From positions 12,519,819 to 12,583,818 of the forward strand of contig JAJEKV010000003.1 in assembly GCA_021234155.1 (NCBI GenBank): a DNA stretch of 64,000 nt, given 5' to 3'. Within the stretch, counting starts at the first letter, position 1, and each line of letters opens with the position of its first letter. The notes beneath the pieces are model-generated. The model did not search any database, was not told the DNA's origin, and saw nothing but the letters and a program-made list of their open reading frames with translations. The position numbers were made by a program, and so were the translations under genes. This document shows positions 45,560 through 55,410 of the stretch, piece by piece. The DNA comes from Isoetes taiwanensis (lineage: Eukaryota; Streptophyta; Lycopodiopsida; Isoetales; Isoetaceae).

Positions 45560-46715
45560 CATATGAAAAAACACAAAGGCACTTCACGGCCTTTTTCCGG
45601 GGGTCTTTCTTCTTGTTGTATTCAGCCATAAAATTTTGACCATAGTACTCGGGATCCCTTATGCGTAAGACGCAGGCGCATGTTCTTGGGCATGACAGTC
45701 ACCCGCTTGGCATGTATTGCCGCAAGCCGCGAGTCCTCTCGAATCGACAGACACCAACCTGCGTCCGAAGCCATTTGAAGAGCATTTAAGGCGCTTGCTT
45801 GAATTCTCAGAATCGTATGATGTATCGCACCACACTCTTGCGTAATCTCTCACGAGCCCCGCAAATGGGAGACGCTGAATGACCATCTCCGCTTTTCTCC
45901 GATACTTCTTAATCTCGCTAAGCGCTTTTAATACCGGGGCTTAAGTCTTCAGCTTAGGCCTCTACCCTCACCCACCCCAAATTTGGAGCCCATTGCTCGG
46001 GCCGACTCTTCCCGCCTCCTCACCCCAAAGATCTGCAGTCGCCGTTCCTCTACCGACTCTTCCGTCTCCTCCTCACATTCCCGTAAGCCTTCCCCTTTCT
46101 CGGGCGTTGGGCCTCCTCCTCGATTTGAAGGTCCTGCACCTCCACCCGGGAGGAACAGGAGGAGCGGGAAGAGAGCAAGAAGAGAGGCGGCTGCCCAATA
46201 ATTAATCCGCATCATATTCTCGCGCTTCGGCCTCTCTCACATTTTCATCCTCTGCCTCCGAACCGAGTGCACCTCCCTACTTACTCCGGAGCTGCTTCTC
46301 CCGCCCGCCGGTCTGTCATGCGGATTTCTTTTCCGGGTCTTCAGTTAGGCATGGTCGGAGGAGGAGAATCTCTATCAGAGACTTCAGAGTCAGATGAAGA
46401 AGGCGGACTAATGTAATCACCGCCTTACACCACTGGATGGATCCTTGCGCTTTGCTTAGTTCTTGCCATGGCTTCTCGGCGATGACGCTTTATACTACGA
46501 AAACACCGACAAAAATAGACAACCGCGGGAGATAAATAGTAAAAAACAGAAGTTAAAGTAAAATATGATGGTAACGTTTTTAAATAATTGTACGGAACCC
46601 TAAAAAAATATCGGACAAAATACGGAACCCTAAAAAAACATCAGACAAAAACACAAATAAAAAACCGAGATTCAAAGCTTAGCCGATAGACAATTTCTTG
46701 TTGATCGCGAACTCA
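45560..46715. other. Possible coding fragments, strand uncertain
   Basis: At 45983-46198 the plus frame (SSVSSSHSRKPSPFSGVGPP and RNRRSGKRARREAAAQ) and the overlapping minus frame are both open. The plus frame looks like a Ser/Pro-rich protein end with a basic nuclear-signal-like cluster. The evidence is too thin to choose. Confidence 0.25.
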
Positions 46716-47562
46716 CTAAACTTTACATTTCCCTCTTGCCTCAGAACCAACCCTAATGCCATCAATAAAATAATGGAAGTCGCCGACAATTTCCTCTGTC
46801 TCCATTAGCACTCTTAGCTCGATAATGGCCATTCGCTTCCATGGTGGCCGTATAAATGACTTCCTCCCCTCTCCATACTTTCGAATATCCACCGTGACGG
46901 AGTGTCTATTATGGTCCTCAAACGGCTCCCAAAAAGTTGTGCAAAATTCTTTTTCTGCTTCCTTCGTTCTAGTTGACAATTAACGATAAATATTGTTTTG
47001 GAAGAAAGTATCTGAACTTAAAGGAGGACTTAACTACGCGGACCTTCTCGTTAGTTGACCGGATGATTCGTGGAATCGAACATCCCAGTGCCGGAACCAA
47101 AAATAAGCCATCCACAAAATCGGGCGGGGGGAGAAAGCACGATATGTCTTCTGAGCTTTTCGAACTTCCCGCGCCATCCGAATATGTTAGCAAATACCTC
47201 AAACGGTGTGAAGATTTTGAAACTCATCCTCACGCCTCGCTTTCGGACATTCCCGCTTGCACCTCGTCACCCATGCATTTCTTCATTGCAATTACATTGT
47301 TCTCATTAGTCCGTGGCTTACAAAGTTCACTTAAAGGGGGGCAATTCAACCGCCTCAAGCTCGGTTTCACGACCTTTACGTTATAATCATGTCCAGAAAA
47401 CCGGATGCCTATACCCCGCAAGGTCACGGCATCCATACCTTGAAAAAAGGACAATTCGATGTCTATGTGATACACGACAAGTACACTACTAATACTTTCT
47501 AGGAATGACATCCACGACGCCCGATAAACATAAACCCGCACAATAAATTTGTTTGTAAACAC
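46716..47562 (-). pseudogene. Unrecognised protein of about 270 residues, frameshifted
   Basis: In order on the minus strand are SWMSFLESISSVLVVYHIDI, FFQGMDAVTLRGIGIRFSGH, PPPDFVDGLFLVPALGCSIP, SSFKFRYFLPKQYLSLIV, FCTTFWEPFEDHNRHSVTVD and AIIELRVLMETEEIVGDFHY. The blocks read as a single mixed alpha/beta protein with two or three frame breaks. Overlapping plus-strand frames exist (46973-47386) but look like shadows. Family unknown. Confidence 0.35.
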
Positions 47563-47593
47563 GTGTCAACGAAAAGAAATGAAAAGATAAGAA

Positions 47594-47667
47594 GATCACA
47601 CGACGCCAAACTATCTCTACGCTAGCTTAAGTAGTCGACGGCTAGCTTCGCCGGCCGTGGTGATCCG
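47594..47667. repeat. Hairpin H8 (CACACGACGC family)
   Basis: GATCACACGACGCCAAAC pairs imperfectly with TTCGCCGGCCGTGGTGATC. It lies just upstream of the minus-strand coding block that begins at 47562. Confidence 0.6.
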
Positions 47668-47679
47668 CTTAAGGTGGTT

Positions 47680-48290
47680 ACCATTTGCGGGCAATTTTGG
47701 GAAGCCGCTTTTGGTGGAGATTAGCTCTTTGGCCATATCGGAAGGGGTATATGCATGTCGTATTGTTATACTTTCCACTTTCCGCCGCTAGAATTCAACT
47801 TGAACTCTTTTATCCTACCTATCCAATGTGTCCGCATCGCCTCGACGCTTTGTCGCTTAACTCTATGCTCAGCCCCCTCGTTGATGGCAAAAGATACTCA
47901 CCCACGAACCTATTGAGACAAAACCTCCCACTTCTTGACCTTGGGAGTTCTGTAAAATGGGGCAAGAACACGAAATTACAGGAGACATGGATTGCGATGA
48001 GGAGTGAAGGCGGAGAGGATGCACGAGGCGTCGAGTGACAAGATCGGTTTGGCGCCAAAATTTGACAAGGGAGTTGGTGACGCTGACAATAGGCGGTCAA
48101 AGTCACCATTATTTTGGGCGGCGAAGCGACTCCCAAAAAATACGGGCCATTAAAATGGTTGCAATAAAAGCGCAGGCATCCCCTATGAAAATACGCCATG
48201 TGGATGCCAAGTAAGCCTGCTCATCCTTCTACCTGCCAAGTAATACTGACTTTCGTAAAAAAGGCGCAAACCTGATTGGTCCTGGCGAAT
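47680..48290. other. Right subterminal region of the insert, no supported gene
   Basis: Both strands have open frames of about 120 codons without recognisable motifs. The sequence resembles the left end only in the last 60 bp. Confidence 0.4.
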
Positions 48291-48351
48291 CTGACGTGGA
48301 AATCTTTAGCCCAAGATAAGGGCCATTTTCAGACCCCAAATCCGCCCTAAT

Positions 48352-49390
48352 GGGAACCTTCACTCGACAGCAGATATCACAAGATCGAATAACCACTTTG
48401 ATACAGCGACAAAGGCCTGACTACCAATACTCTTGACTAATAAGTTCAAGAGTCTTGGCTGCTTCAAAGTGTTCGGCCATAGGTTAGTCATGGTAATCCT
48501 GAAGAACCCGAAGCCTAGAAGCACTATCTGGCACATACAAAAGCCCATCACAAAACAGGAGTCTATCTCGAATAGTAAAACAGTCATAGTCCGATGGCAT
48601 TTGCCGAGAAGGTGATGCAGTGCCAAGATGTGAGAATACATTTTGAGCCAATGGATTGAAGGGTATAGATGCCCAAACAAACTCCAACAAGGCTATATCA
48701 TGAGGCCTCTCAAAAAAAGTGATAGCCATAAGCTAGAATCGATCAGGCCCTAAAATAACCTATGATTTCTGATCAAATGCAGGACCACCTGGCGTAGGCT
48801 CAAGGTAGGAACACCGAGACAAAGCATCAGGCTTCCCTTGGAGAGGCCTAGGACTGTACTTGATCACAAAATTAATGCGGGATAATATCTGAGTATGTCA
48901 CAGGCCTGTCGACAGTTGAGCACTCGAGCAGACTGAAAATATTCCAGATTTCAATGATCTGTATAGACCGTGCCCTCATGAGGAGATCCTTCTAAAAACC
49001 TTTTCCACTCCTCGAAAGAATCAACTATCGCCAACAACTCCTTGTCATAAATTGGATACTCGATTTCGGCAGCCTGAAACTTCTGCGAGTGATAAGCAAT
49101 CAAATGCAATTCATGATCGCCCCCCTCCTGTGACAAGATACTGCCAAAAGCAAAATCAGAAGCATCTGCTTCGATAACATATGGGTGCGAAGGATCTGCA
49201 TGGGCAAGAACTAGTGCCATGGTAAAAGCATGTTTCAGGGTAATGAAAGCAGATTCTGCTTCCACCCTCCATTCAAAAGGCACATCCTTAACCGTGAGGC
49301 ATGTCAAAGTAGGGCAATCTCTGAATAATTTCGAATGAGACGCCGATAGAAATGGGCAAACCCAAAAAGCCACTGAACATCTTGTTAGTC
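48352..49390 (-). pseudogene. Ty3/gypsy chromovirus relic, proximal part: RT end, RNase H, integrase zinc finger
   Basis: Minus-strand frames show the end of reverse transcriptase with the RNase H domain (VIEADASDFAFGSILSQEGG, KFQAAEIEYPIYDKELLAIV) and then RDRLLFCDGLLYVPDSASRL. The pieces of the integrase HHCC zinc finger follow, ending at CDICCRVKVP. The rest of the integrase continues at 34740 on the same strand. The element is 5' truncated at about 49390, so gag, protease and most of RT are missing. Stops and frame changes are present. Confidence 0.85.
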
Positions 49391-49409
49391 CTGTACGTCC
49401 AGGTACAGG
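49386..49409. repeat. Palindrome at the chromovirus break
   Basis: GTCCTGTAC-GTCCAG-GTACAGGAC has perfect 9-bp arms and lies exactly where chromovirus homology ends. Confidence 0.7.
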
Positions 49410-49679
49410 ACTATTCCTGAAGACCACGGCGCAGGGCAGGAATAAGGGAGCTGGTCAAGCATCGGGTAGTAGACCCATGCCCCCCTCGGAAACCCACGTA
49501 GAAGATCACGCCCCAGTCAAAGAAGAGACCCAGAACGGATAAATGACGGTCTCCGTGGAGTGTAGTCCAACGCCAGCGAGATTCCAGGCACATAAAGAAG
49601 GCGCTGCCAGATTCCCCAAAAATCAGGCTCTGATCCGCGAGTTGGTAACTGAGACCTGCCACATATCTATTTTGGGGTC

Positions 49680-50476
49680 AAGGCTGTTGTACTATATATA
49701 TGGGTAGAGATAGATCTCAAGTTTTAGATGAGATTTTGCCCTTATCTCGATTGTTCTCCTCTCACTTGTTGAGAACTCATGTATTTAAATTGATATCAAA
49801 AAAGTCTTATTTCCAGTCACTGTTTCGTGTTGTTTCTTCCTTTCCTCTCCTTCTTTTCTCTTTTGCAAAATCCCGCGTGACATTCGGCCCAGATCCTCCT
49901 GTTTGATCCAAGGGTCCTCATAGAGGGTTGTCTTGTAGGAGATCCCGAACCCAGACACTAAACATTGTCGCCGCTGCTGGGTCTTAGTTTCTTTTCTCTC
50001 TTCTCAAGATGTCTGCTCGTGCTTTCACTCCTGAGGAACTCCTTAGCCAAACGGCATCACGATTGGAACGCCATCAGTGCCGCGAAGCTGCTCGTGACAT
50101 GTATGATCCTGATTATGATATCGAAGGGGGTCGTGTCCGCTCATGTGCTCAGTCGGCGCCGCCCACCCCTTGTGTCAGTTCTCGACCAGAGTCTCCCCTG
50201 TTTGCAAGCACTACCCTCAACCACAGTCGCCACACCATATATACACCGGTCCATCCCACTCATTATTTTCAGACTCCAGACAGCACTTACATTCATATCC
50301 CCTCTGGTCACACTTCGTTGCTTTCACAACCCTCTTCTCCTCCGGCGGGGATGGGCTATCCACATGTCTCTTTTGGTCCTCCTCATGTTCATGAATATCA
50401 GTCCTCCCCATTCTTTCAGCACTCGGTTCCTGTTTACAATATCACTGATCTCAAGTTAAGAGGAGGAATCAAATAG
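49680..50476 (+). pseudogene. LTR end plus gag start of an LTR retrotransposon
   Basis: A TATATATATGGG box (about 49694) lies upstream of GACACTAAACA, a possible LTR end near 49968. GTCGCCGCTGCTGGG follows, recalling the GCGCCG-type primer-binding site of plant gypsy elements. An ATG at 50009 opens 155 residues (MSARAFTPEELLSQTASRLE), Pro/Ser/His-rich later, with no zinc knuckle. This is probably the start of gag, cut off at 50476. It is on the opposite strand from the neighbouring chromovirus, so it is a separate insertion. Confidence 0.45.
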
Positions 50477-50930
50477 AGAGCTTGATAATAATAATGCGAA
50501 TGAGCATGTTGACTGACTATGCTCAAATTTTACAAGACTTGCCTGCAACATATTTAAAGCTTGCATATCGCACATGATACTTTAGTCTATACATGCCAAG
50601 CCATCACTTCACAGTAGCATTTTAGTACATGGTAAGGTCTAGATGAGCAAAACCAACTCTATGTTTTCCCATCATCCACTCACCACCACGCATTATGGTG
50701 GAGGGGGTTATATAAAGCATACAATTCTTGTCATAAAGCACATGATATTGTGGTATATTGGGAAGCCAATATCATAAATAACTGAATTATCTTGCCTAGG
50801 CACAAAATGATTCTTTTGATATGTGCACAGTCATGGATTGATTATCTCTTTGTCCTCCTTGTACTGTCTCTTGTACTGCCCATTGTATGGGTCCCATGAC
50901 TTATTGGTCTCCGTGGACGTTAAAAATACT

Positions 50931-50960
50931 ATTCTATTCTATTCTATTCTATTCTATTCT
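50931..50960 (+). repeat. (ATTCT)6 microsatellite
   Basis: Six perfect ATTCT units. Confidence 0.9.
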
Positions 50961-51021
50961 TGCCTTACCATTGATAAAAGAAATGTTCAATGGCATGTTT
51001 TCAAATAGGAAAGTTGAATGA

Positions 51022-51432
51022 CCCTGACTTGTTTTTGAAGTCGAAACCCTTAAGTTGATTCTAGCGTGCCAAAAATACATTGCCAAAAAATAGCCAAATA
51101 AACGTCGGGAATGCCAAATTACAAGATCATTAAATTTAAGGAGTTTATTTCGTAGAGATGTGAAATTTTATGCTTTAACAAAGTTACTCCTCCCATATGT
51201 CATAGAAATGCTTTAATTCTAAATTTCTAGATAGATGAACAACGTTTTATTTGAAATGCTAATGCATATAGATTTTACTTGACATAAGACAACCGCTTAT
51301 ATTGATACAAGTAGGAAACATGTGCCTGGCAGTGATGCTGTGCATAAGTAATTGAGTGTCAACTCGAATTAGAGAGGGACTGGAGTTGCCTAAATGCTGC
51401 TACTATAAGGTTATCAAGTCCGCAATGGTGGA
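51022..51432. repeat. 400-bp direct repeat, copy 1
   Basis: This copy matches 52034-52436 along its length, including TAGCCAAATAAACG, TCTAGATAGATGAACAA and GAGTGTCAACTCGAATTA. It has no coding potential; it could be the arms of a decayed LTR pair or a segmental duplication. Confidence 0.8.
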
Positions 51433-52033
51433 TCACTTGGCACAAATGGGATGCATCCACATGGCACGGCACCCATAGGGTGAGTCCATGTAAAAAATGG
51501 ACTTCCAAATCTTAAGGTGGCAAAGTTTTATTAATTACTTGGCCTTCCCCATGCTAGATATCGCCTATATTGACAAGTACAAGTCTATTAGCGGTACTTG
51601 TACGATGACTCTAGAGAAATGTTACATTCTCTTCCCCTCAGCATTGCATTAAGGTAATATGAACCTGCATCAACTTCATACAACATTTATAGTTAAAGTT
51701 TAAGAAGTTATTATAGAGATAAACTTCTGATATATTATTGTATCTATAAATATGAAGGCTATATTCACACACTTATACAAATTTATATAGCGTTAACAAG
51801 GTCATACATCATATTGAACACATAATTAAGAGGCCCAAACTTGAAACACAATCATATGGACTCTTATTCATCAGGTGATGCGCTAACCTACAACTAAGAA
51901 AGAGCTACCTGATTTTGAACATACTACTCATGTAGCAAACATAAAACAAAGACTTCTTCGAACTTCATCCTGGAACAAATTCGGCATCCTTCCGGGGCTT
52001 TTCAGGCCATTCTGGAGAAGGGGCAGCTATGAA

Positions 52034-52436
52034 TTGTGACTTGTTTTTTGAAGTCGAAACCATTATGTTGATTCTAGCTTGTCAATAATAGGTTGCCAAA
52101 AAATAGCCAAATAAACGCCAGGAATGTCAAATTACAAGGTCATTAAATATAGGGAGTTTATTTCGTTGAGGTGTGAAATTTTCTGCCTTAACAAATTTAC
52201 TCCTCCTATATGTCATAGAAATGCTTTAACTCTTAATTTCTAGATAGATGAACAATGTTTTATTTGAAATGATAATGCATGTTGATATTACTTGACAAAA
52301 GACAACCACTTATATTGATACTAGTAAACGTGTGGCCAGCGTTGCCGTGTATAAGTAGTTGAGTGTCAACTCGAATTACGAAGGAACTGGAGTTGCCTAG
52401 ATGCTGCTGCTACAAGGTTGTCAAGTTCGCCTTAGG
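52034..52436. repeat. 400-bp direct repeat, copy 2
   Basis: This is the partner of 51022-51432, about 1.0 kb away in the same orientation and visibly diverged. Confidence 0.8.
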
Positions 52437-52754
52437 GAGTTATTGAATATAAAATGGTTGCAATGTGAAGATTAGTAGTGTGATTGTCTAGATGCCACAT
52501 AGCAATGAGAGGTTGCTAAGATGTTGGCAGGATATGTTGATGCCAAGCATAATTTTTGTGAAACTAAGATGATGATAGTGTATTTATAGAATTTAGCCAT
52601 AATGGCTGTGACGCTCCCAGAATCTATATGATGCTCCCATCGTACAAATACGGGAATTCCCCTCCCATGGCGACTACATCACCATGGTAAGGCCCTCCGT
52701 CATACTCGGACCACTTGGGATGGCCTAGCGATATCATCATCGAGGTTGTTTAGT

Positions 52755-53175
52755 TTTATCTTTAGATTATACGCCTAGCTCATGTCAATACAATGACAAC
52801 AAGGCAATGGTAGAACATTAGATCGGCATCTACCCTGAGCAGTGGAGCGTGAAGGGACCGAACTGGTAAAATGGGCTTGGGACTCATATGTACGCTTAGC
52901 TCATGTCAATACAATGACACAAAGGCAATGGTAGAACATTAGATCTGGCCCATCGCGGTGGTGGTCTAGTGGTAAGGCCTTGGATTGGAGTGGTCCCCAC
53001 CAGGGTTCAAAACCCACTGGCTACCATCGGGTGGGAGACGTAGGCGGGTGCAAGTCCCACCAACCATGCCTTCAAACAAAAAAAAAAAAAGGAACATTAG
53101 ATTGCATCTGCCCTGAGCAGTGGGGCGTGAAGGGGCCGAACTGGTAAAATGGGCATGGGACTCATATGTAGGTTT
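52755..53175. repeat. Tandemly duplicated module interrupted by a SINE
   Basis: The motif GCTCATGTCAATACAATGAC, then GGCAATGGTAGAACATTAGAT, and CTGAGCAGTGGRGCGTGAAG occur twice. The second copy is split by the SINE at 52944-53090. Confidence 0.75.
52944..53090 (+). mobile_element. tRNA-derived SINE, complete
   Basis: The element has an A box TGGTCTAGTGG (52961-52971), a B box GGTTCAAAAC (53003-53012), a non-tRNA body and a poly-A tail of 13. It is flanked by the 11-bp target duplication GAACATTAGAT at 52933-52943 and 53091-53101. It needs LINE proteins in trans to move. Confidence 0.85.
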
Positions 53176-53214
53176 TATAAGCCAATGTTGCAAGGATTTC
53201 CTACAGAATGGCAA

Positions 53215-53790
53215 TGCAACATGGTGGTGCCTGTGAAAAACGCCTCAGATGTGAATAACTATGGGACAATATGGTAAGCAATATGTGGGCCAAGCTCGTC
53301 CCTGCTGTGGTTGAGAGGAAGTGAGTTCTTGGGCTGAGGAGAATGGAGTGAGAGCTAGGGGGCAAGCAGGATTTAGATGGTGTCATTCTACAACAGACCT
53401 GATCAGTTGGTGACTTTGCATGCTATAGTAGAAAGTGTGAAGGGAAAGAAAAAATCGTCATCATTGACATTTGTGGATTACATTAAAGCATTTGACACAG
53501 TGTCGAGCGATAAATTTGTTGGTGAGGATGGATGCCTTGAATTGATGTTAACTTGTGTACATTTCAAGGCATCCATTCTAGCAGAGGCATAGCAATGGGC
53601 TTATAGCTTTATGCACGCTGCATAAGCAATGTATGGGATTGGCACATGAAGAAAATGCTTTTTAGAACATAATTTTCAATCGTTGTGTTTTATGAGTGTG
53701 AAGTGTGGGCCCCAATCTTACAGCTAATTTGGGTTAGAAATAAAAAAGCTGCAAAATAGATTCTTGCATCTGGACCAAGGAGTCAAATTA
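53215..53790 (+). pseudogene. Decayed LINE fragment, plus strand
   Basis: VVPVKNASDVNNYGTI, then DQLVTLHAIVESVKGK and LTFVDYIKAFDTV follow the order of the LINE at 13401-14745. FYECEVWAPIL near 53690 matches its C-terminal part. The RT catalytic block is missing, so there is a large internal deletion. Confidence 0.7.
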
Positions 53791-55030
53791 CAAATCTCTT
53801 ATACTCTCACAATAGGCAAATCTCGGCCATTGACGGAGGGCATAATACAGCACATACTAAAAAATACACAATCTTGGCCATTAGCTTGAATATCCGACGT
53901 ATAGAAATACTAGAAACCCTAACAAAATAATTATTTAGACCATGGTGCATCAAAGATTCTTGTGCAAATGAAATATGAATATCATGTTTGTACAAAAGAA
54001 CACGCTGTTCATTATGCAAAGGGAAAGGTCATCACTGAAAACCTTTGAAAAATACCAATGAAGAATCAACTTTTAAAAATACACCATTGGATATCCATCA
54101 TTAGGGAAACAAATGCAATATAATCTTTGTAAACAAGCTTTCCAATTTGACCGTTGGATATCAAATTGTACATTGAAAATCAAGTTAAATTCATGCAATC
54201 TAGAACTAAGCTCATCGATGAATCTATGTCGCAGCACATTGTGGAGCCCAGCAATTTCCTTATCACATCTTGAATTGCACTATATGATAACTATATGCAT
54301 ATGGTATTATTACATATGCAGACCCCACTAGAAGAGTTGAAGGTGAGCCTCTAGGCACAAAGCATTCAGTTCAAAAGCTTGTGCCCACCAACTGTTGAAG
54401 CCATGAGGTGGAGTGCGTACCCAAAGCTTCTTAAGAAAAATAAAAAAAGTTTATATTTGGTGGATAGTGTATCATTAGCTTAGTTAATAATCATATAAGA
54501 ACATCCACGTCAGATGAGGCCAAAATAGAGAACGTAACGGAGGTGAAAAGACTGCTTTGTATAGTAGGTCCGGTAGACAAACTTGAAGGTAGCCCATCCA
54601 AAAATACCTGCAATGCATTATAGAGCCAACTAAATAGATGCAAAAAGCTAAAACAAAACGGTCTTCTCTCTTTAGAACTGTCGCATATTCGACTATGTTC
54701 GAGCACACTATGTTGAGCTGGTCCCACCTAACCAGCTGCTCCCTGTGTTGTCAGACTTTGCTCTCGTGCATTTCATGCCAATTTTAATTGATCAACTAAA
54801 TAAAATATTTGAATGTCTACTGCTTCTTTGTCAATCCTGGCAATTCTAGCATGTCCACCTGTACAACAATTCAGCTAAGAATTGGTGTGGATGAATTTTA
54901 GCTATTAGATTCTTTATTTGGAAAAATTCGAAATTCTCCTTTTTCGTCCTCCGATCATATCTGCAATTTTGTAAGTAATGGGCATTCTTTCGATTCTATA
55001 GCAGATGAGACAAGTATTCTTCCGGTTCTA
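53791..55030. other. No supported gene
   Basis: AT-rich sequence with short frames only. A small duplication around ATTCTTTCGATTCTATAGCA lies at about 54985-55033, next to the MITE. Confidence 0.4.
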
Positions 55031-55032
55031 TA

Positions 55033-55291
55033 GCATATTCACACGGGAGGTTATTTCAGGCATCGAGAGCTGTCAGATGGGCATATTTGCCCCTTATTCC
55101 TTGATCTGGACCATAGATAGTGATCTTCGTCGTTTGTGGGGTATGCCTGGACAACGTTTTATACACTGTATATTGAGGTTTGCAAAATACTATAAGTTTT
55201 GAGAGAATGTACTTAATGGTGTTAATTTTATACATGTATTGTAAATTTTTAGGGGCTCTCGCTGCCTTACGTACCCCCCCGGCGAATATGC
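55033..55291 (-). mobile_element. MITE copy 3, complete
   Basis: The left terminus GCATATTCACACGGGAGGTT and the right terminus GGCTCTCGCTGCCTTACG, then GCGAATATGC, form imperfect inverted repeats. The body is inverted relative to copies 1 and 2. The right end is duplicated (GCGAATATGC twice). Confidence 0.8.
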
Positions 55292-55308
55292 ACCCCCGGC
55301 GAATATGC

Positions 55309-55410
55309 ATTGGATGCAATGGTTTGTGTTAATAATGTTAATAGTAGTCGTGTGTTGGTTGTTATTTAAAAAAAAAAATATTCGCTAAAGCAAACATAGG
55401 TAAACTTTAT
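55309..55410 (+). repeat. MITE-flanking repeat, copy 3
   Basis: This matches 575-690 but lacks the GGGCCC hairpin after the A run. Confidence 0.65.

Larger units (their letters stand above)
34741..48351. mobile_element. 13.6-kb unclassified insertion with inverted termini
   Basis: The left end begins ATTAGGGCGGATTTGGGGTC, and the right end is its reverse complement. Identity spans about 32 bp and an imperfect match extends to TTCCACGTCA near 60 bp. The insert splits a chromovirus between its integrase zinc finger and its catalytic core, both on the minus strand, so the boundaries are supported from both sides. No clear target-site duplication is seen. Inside lie four tandem coiled-coil paralogues with TATA boxes, at least seven related hairpins, two 600-bp direct repeats and further unrecognised, frameshifted coding blocks. 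No transposase, polymerase or capsid motif was recognised. Candidates are a large non-autonomous DNA transposon or an integrated DNA-virus-like element. Confidence 0.65.

Noticed and set aside
46973-47386. 137-codon plus-strand frame as a gene
   Set aside because: The minus strand carries longer, consecutive, protein-like blocks over the same interval; the plus frame is probably a shadow.
34741-48351. Polinton/Maverick identity for the insert
   Set aside because: Length and inverted ends would fit, but no polymerase B, retroviral-type integrase, ATPase or capsid motif was recognised and no 6-bp target duplication was found.
34725-48360. Target-site duplication of the 13.6-kb insert
   Set aside because: Left flank GATGTCTTC and right flank GGGAACCTT do not match; the palindromic ATTAGGG...CCCTAAT belongs to the termini.
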